A stretch of 35,238 nt of DNA from Ignavibacterium sp. (GTDB lineage Bacteria; Bacteroidota; Ignavibacteria; Ignavibacteriales; Ignavibacteriaceae). The stretch is taken from contig JANWVQ010000144.1 in assembly GCA_025056745.1 (NCBI GenBank), positions 1 through 35,238 on the forward strand, read 5' to 3'. The notes below the pieces were generated by a model. That model had not been told where the DNA came from. It saw nothing but the letters and a program-made list of their open reading frames with translations, and ran no database searches. Numbering within the stretch: the stretch's first letter is position 1; every line of letters begins with the position of its first letter. The position numbers were made by a program, and so were the translations under genes. This document shows positions 32,985 through 35,238 of this stretch, piece after piece.

Positions 32985-34922
32985 TTAAATCTTATTTTTA
33001 ATTTCATCTACAATTTTATCAATAAATTCTGATATTGCAAAAGAGCCTTTATCACCTTCTCTATGCTGTCTTAACGAAATTGTAGAATTAGATTTTTCTT
33101 TCTCTCCTACTATTGCCATATACTTAACTTTTTTTGTCTCCCAATCCCGAATCTTATAACCAACTTTCTCATTTCTATCATCCAACTCAACTCGAATATT
33201 TTTTTCTTTAAGAAGATTATATACTTCATTAGCATAGTCAAGATAATTCTGGGAAATAGGAATTACTACTACTTGAGTTGGTGCTAACCATAGAGGAAAT
33301 TCACCTGCGTAATGTTCAATTAAAACTCCAATAAACCTTTCTAAAGATCCAAAAGGTGCACGGTGAATTACAACCGGTCTGTGTTTTTGTCCATCACTAC
33401 CAATATATTCAAGATTAAATCTTTCAGGCATTACATAATCAATTTGGACAGTCCCCAACTGCCATTTTCTACCTAACGCATCTTTAACCATAAAGTCTAT
33501 TTTGGGGCCATAAAATGCGGCTTCACCTTCCTCAATTTTATAATCAAGTCCCATTGTATCAGCAGCTTCTTTGATTTCTGCTTGAGCTTTATCCCATAAT
33601 GAAATATCCCCACCGTATTTTTCTAAATTATCATCTCGAAAAGAAAGTTGAGTTGTAAATTCCTTAAAACCCATTTGATTGAAAACAACTTGAATTAACT
33701 CAATCACATTACAAACTTCATCTTTTAATTGATCTTGCCTAACGAAAATATGAGAATCATCTACTGAGAAACATCTGACTCTTGTTAATCCATTTAATTC
33801 TCCAGATTGCTCATATCTATAAACTGTTCCAAACTCAGCCAATCTAATTGGTAAATCTTTATAGCTTCTTGGTTTTGATGCATAAATAAAGAAATGATGA
33901 GGACAGTTCATTGGCTTTAATAAATATTCCTCTTTCCCTTCTTCTAATGATAATACTGGAAATTGACTATCTTTATAGTATGGATAGTGTCCGCTTGTTT
34001 TATATAAATTGATATTACCGATATGTGGTGTTACTACTGGAAGATAGCCCCTTTTTCTTTGTTCCTCCTTGAGATAATTTTCGAGTGTTTCGCGAATTAC
34101 AGCACCTTTTGGTAACCAAATTGGCAAACCGGAACCAATAGTATTACTTATCAAGAATATTTCAAGTTCTTTACCAAGTTTTCTGTGATCTCTTTTTTTA
34201 GCCTCTTCTAATTTTTGTAAATATTCATCAAGCAACTTCTTCTTAGGGAAAGAAATTCCGTAAATTCTTTGAAGTTGCTTATTCTTTTCATCGCCTCTCC
34301 AATATGAACCAGAAACAGATAGTAACTTTATATATTTAATTTTTGATGTATCTGGCAAATGAGGTCCAGTGCAAAGATCAGTGAAATCACCTTCATTATA
34401 AATGCTTATGGTTTCTAAATTTTCATCAATTTCACTTAAAATTTCAAGTTTATAAGGATCATTTTTCTTTTTGAATAAATCAATGGCTTCATTTTTTGAT
34501 AATTCAACTCTCTCAAACTTTTGTCCTTTCTGGGCAAGTTCAACCATTTTCTCTTCGATTTTCTTCAAGTCCTCTTCTGACAATTTTGTGTCAATATCAA
34601 AATCATAATAGAAGCCATTTTCGATTGCAGGACCTACACCAAATTTGGCTTCCGGGTGTAGAGATTGAATAGCGTGTGCCATTAAATGTGATGATGAATG
34701 CCAATACATTTCTCTGCCTTCATCATTCTCGAAGGTCACAATCTCTACAGAGGAATCTTCTGTAATTGGAGTATATAATTCTTTTAACACTCCATTAATT
34801 TTTATTCCGAGTGCATCTTCCAATAGTCGTTTTGAAATAGATTCAGCTATTTCAAAACCAGTAACTCCTTTATCAAATTCCTTTATACTTCCGTCAGGAA
34901 ATTTAATTTTTACCTTATCCAT
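32985..34922 (-). CDS. thrS: Threonine--tRNA ligase
   Basis: A 645-aa class II synthetase. Domains: TGS (about 1-62), the N2 editing domain (about 65-225, HSSSHLMAHAIQ with the HxxxH motif), catalytic core (about 240-535) and anticodon-binding domain (about 540-640). The zinc-binding cysteine is in MNCPHHFFIY. Motif 2 lies at AEFGTVYRYEQSGEL and motif 3 at VIHRAPFGSLERFIGVLIEHYAG. It is the first protein gene of the ribosomal/division block. No strong Shine-Dalgarno precedes the ATG; a GC-rich hairpin lies 20 bases upstream. Confidence 0.98.
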   Translation of the reverse strand: MDKVKIKFPDGSIKEFDKGVTGFEIAESISKRLLEDALGIKINGVLKELYTPITEDSSVEIVTFENDEGREMYWHSSSHLMAHAIQSLHPEAKFGVGPAIENGFYYDFDIDTKLSEEDLKKIEEKMVELAQKGQKFERVELSKNEAIDLFKKKNDPYKLEILSEIDENLETISIYNEGDFTDLCTGPHLPDTSKIKYIKLLSVSGSYWRGDEKNKQLQRIYGISFPKKKLLDEYLQKLEEAKKRDHRKLGKELEIFLISNTIGSGLPIWLPKGAVIRETLENYLKEEQRKRGYLPVVTPHIGNINLYKTSGHYPYYKDSQFPVLSLEEGKEEYLLKPMNCPHHFFIYASKPRSYKDLPIRLAEFGTVYRYEQSGELNGLTRVRCFSVDDSHIFVRQDQLKDEVCNVIELIQVVFNQMGFKEFTTQLSFRDDNLEKYGGDISLWDKAQAEIKEAADTMGLDYKIEEGEAAFYGPKIDFMVKDALGRKWQLGTVQIDYVMPERFNLEYIGSDGQKHRPVVIHRAPFGSLERFIGVLIEHYAGEFPLWLAPTQVVVIPISQNYLDYANEVYNLLKEKNIRVELDDRNEKVGYKIRDWETKKVKYMAIVGEKEKSNSTISLRQHREGDKGSFAISEFIDKIVDEIKNKI

Positions 34923-34935
34923 AATAATTTCAAAT

Positions 34936-34960
34936 AAAAATTTTCCCGCCTAAGCGGGAA
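34936..34960 (-). terminator. GC-rich hairpin in the thrS leader
   Basis: On the minus strand TTCCCGC (34960-34954) pairs with GCGGGAA (34949-34943) around TTAG, followed by AA and five T (34940-34936). It is the only GC-rich patch in the thrS leader. It could terminate the tRNA-Val transcript or act as a partial attenuator of thrS; its position only 20 bases before the start codon also allows a translational role. Confidence 0.6.
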
Positions 34961-35009
34961 TTAAATAGAAATATTTAAGTATTTAATAATAAAACCAATA
35001 TTTTTAAAG

Positions 35010-35082
35010 CCAAACATTCAATCACAAATTCATTCAATCAACAAATCAATCATCCATTCAACAAATCATCAATCTCTACTCT
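35010..35082. repeat. G-free low-complexity leader tract
   Basis: Seventy-three bases with no G on the plus strand (no C on the minus strand), built from loose repeats of caat/catt and two copies of tcaacaaatca. It separates tRNA-Val from the thrS hairpin and would be an unstructured, C-less leader in the thrS mRNA. No gene is seen in it. Confidence 0.6.
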
Positions 35083-35083
35083 G

Positions 35084-35157
35084 TGGGCTCTAAAGGACTC
35101 GAACCTTTGACCTTCTGCACGTCAAGCAGACGCTCTAACCAACTGAGCTAAGAGCCC
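35084..35157 (-). tRNA. tRNA-Val(GAC)
   Basis: On the minus strand the acceptor stem GGGCTCT/AGAGCCC encloses a D-arm GCTC/GAGC, an anticodon stem TCTGC/GCAGA with loop TTGACGT (anticodon GAC) and a T-arm AAAGG/CCTTT with TTCGAGT loop. Discriminator A; CCA is not encoded. The gene is upstream of thrS on the same strand. Confidence 0.95.
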
Positions 35158-35162
35158 TAAAC

Positions 35163-35194
35163 CAAAATTATTTTTAAGATTTTTTTTTCTCACA
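35163..35194 (-). promoter_or_regulatory. Candidate promoter for tRNA-Val
   Basis: Minus strand TGTG (35194-35191, one mismatch to TTTG), 20-base spacer containing an A9 run, then TAATTTTG (35170-35163), an exact TAnnTTTG match. The -7 box ends 5 bases before the tRNA 5' end. The -33 box lies in the end of the tRNA-derived repeat. Confidence 0.55.
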
Positions 35195-35238
35195 GACGCT
35201 CTAACCTCCGTTAGCTAACGGATGAGCTAAGAGCCCTA
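35193..35238 (-). pseudogene. tRNA-Val 5'-half copy with palindromic D-loop insertion (cut by window end)
   Basis: On the minus strand this repeats the first part of tRNA-Val: TAGGGCTCTTAGCTCA (35238-35223) and GGTTAGAGCGTCTG (35206-35193) match the true gene exactly. The three D-loop bases GTT between them are replaced by 16 bases (35222-35207) forming a perfect palindrome with half-site TCCGTTAG. The copy stops inside the anticodon stem and runs into an A9 tract, so it cannot make a tRNA. It may be a tRNA-derived repeat, an integration scar or an assembly artefact at a repeat boundary; whatever lies beyond 35238 is unseen. Confidence 0.75.

Noticed and set aside
35010-35082. Possible CRISPR-like or tandem repeat array
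   Set aside because: The units are short, irregular and low complexity, with no constant repeat-spacer pattern and no cas genes in the window.

Overview
The window is AT-rich (by eye about 30% GC) chromosomal DNA that most resembles the Ignavibacteria/Chlorobi side of the Bacteroidota-FCB group. Three things point there: a secreted protein ending in a type IX secretion (Por) sorting domain; several promoters of the form TTG-N19/20-TAnnTTTG, the signature of the Bacteroidota primary sigma factor; and the order thrS-infC-rpmI-rplT-pheS-pheT-coiled coil-zapA-6S RNA-rny. No prophage, insertion sequence, CRISPR array or recognisable defence island was found. Most of the window is housekeeping. The unusual material lies in small or non-coding elements between the genes.

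Layout. (1) 250-4450, minus strand: an operon MFS exporter -> dus -> a 35-codon small ORF -> PAP2-like membrane protein -> enoyl-CoA hydratase -> apt. (2) 4532-7362, plus strand: an orphan ATP-grasp enzyme and a secreted LamG protein with a T9SS sorting tail. (3) 7393-10215: two divergent transporters, AbgT-like and ArsB/SLC13-like. (4) 10214-10319, minus strand: a compact candidate small RNA with its own promoter and terminator, lying between two plus-strand genes. (5) 10373-13092, plus strand: YdcF-like protein, nusB, UMF1-type MFS transporter. (6) 21585 down to 13076, minus strand: tRNA-Leu(UAG) -> tig -> clpP -> serine hydrolase -> GT4 glycosyltransferase -> Sel1-repeat protein -> aminotransferase -> CDF metal transporter. 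(7) 21743-22719, plus strand: secreted metallophosphoesterase with a strong terminator. (8) 23700-22747, minus strand: trxB. (9) 35194 down to 23946, minus strand: a tRNA-Val fragment and tRNA-Val(GAC), then thrS, infC (AUU start), rpmI, rplT, pheS, pheT, a coiled-coil gene, zapA, 6S RNA, rny, coaE and an NfeD-family protease.

How the genes fit together. The large minus-strand block joins translation (ThrRS, IF3, L35, L20, PheRS), cell division (ZapA and a probable coiled-coil partner), global transcription control (6S RNA), mRNA turnover (RNase Y) and CoA synthesis. The tig-clpP block couples nascent-chain folding with proteolysis and is followed by envelope-related genes. Items most worth a second look: the candidate small RNA at 10214-10284; the tRNA-Val half-copy at 35193-35238, whose D-loop is replaced by a 16-bp perfect palindrome; the doubly coupled 35-aa ORF at 2143-2250; infC starting at AUU; and the coiled-coil gene beside zapA.
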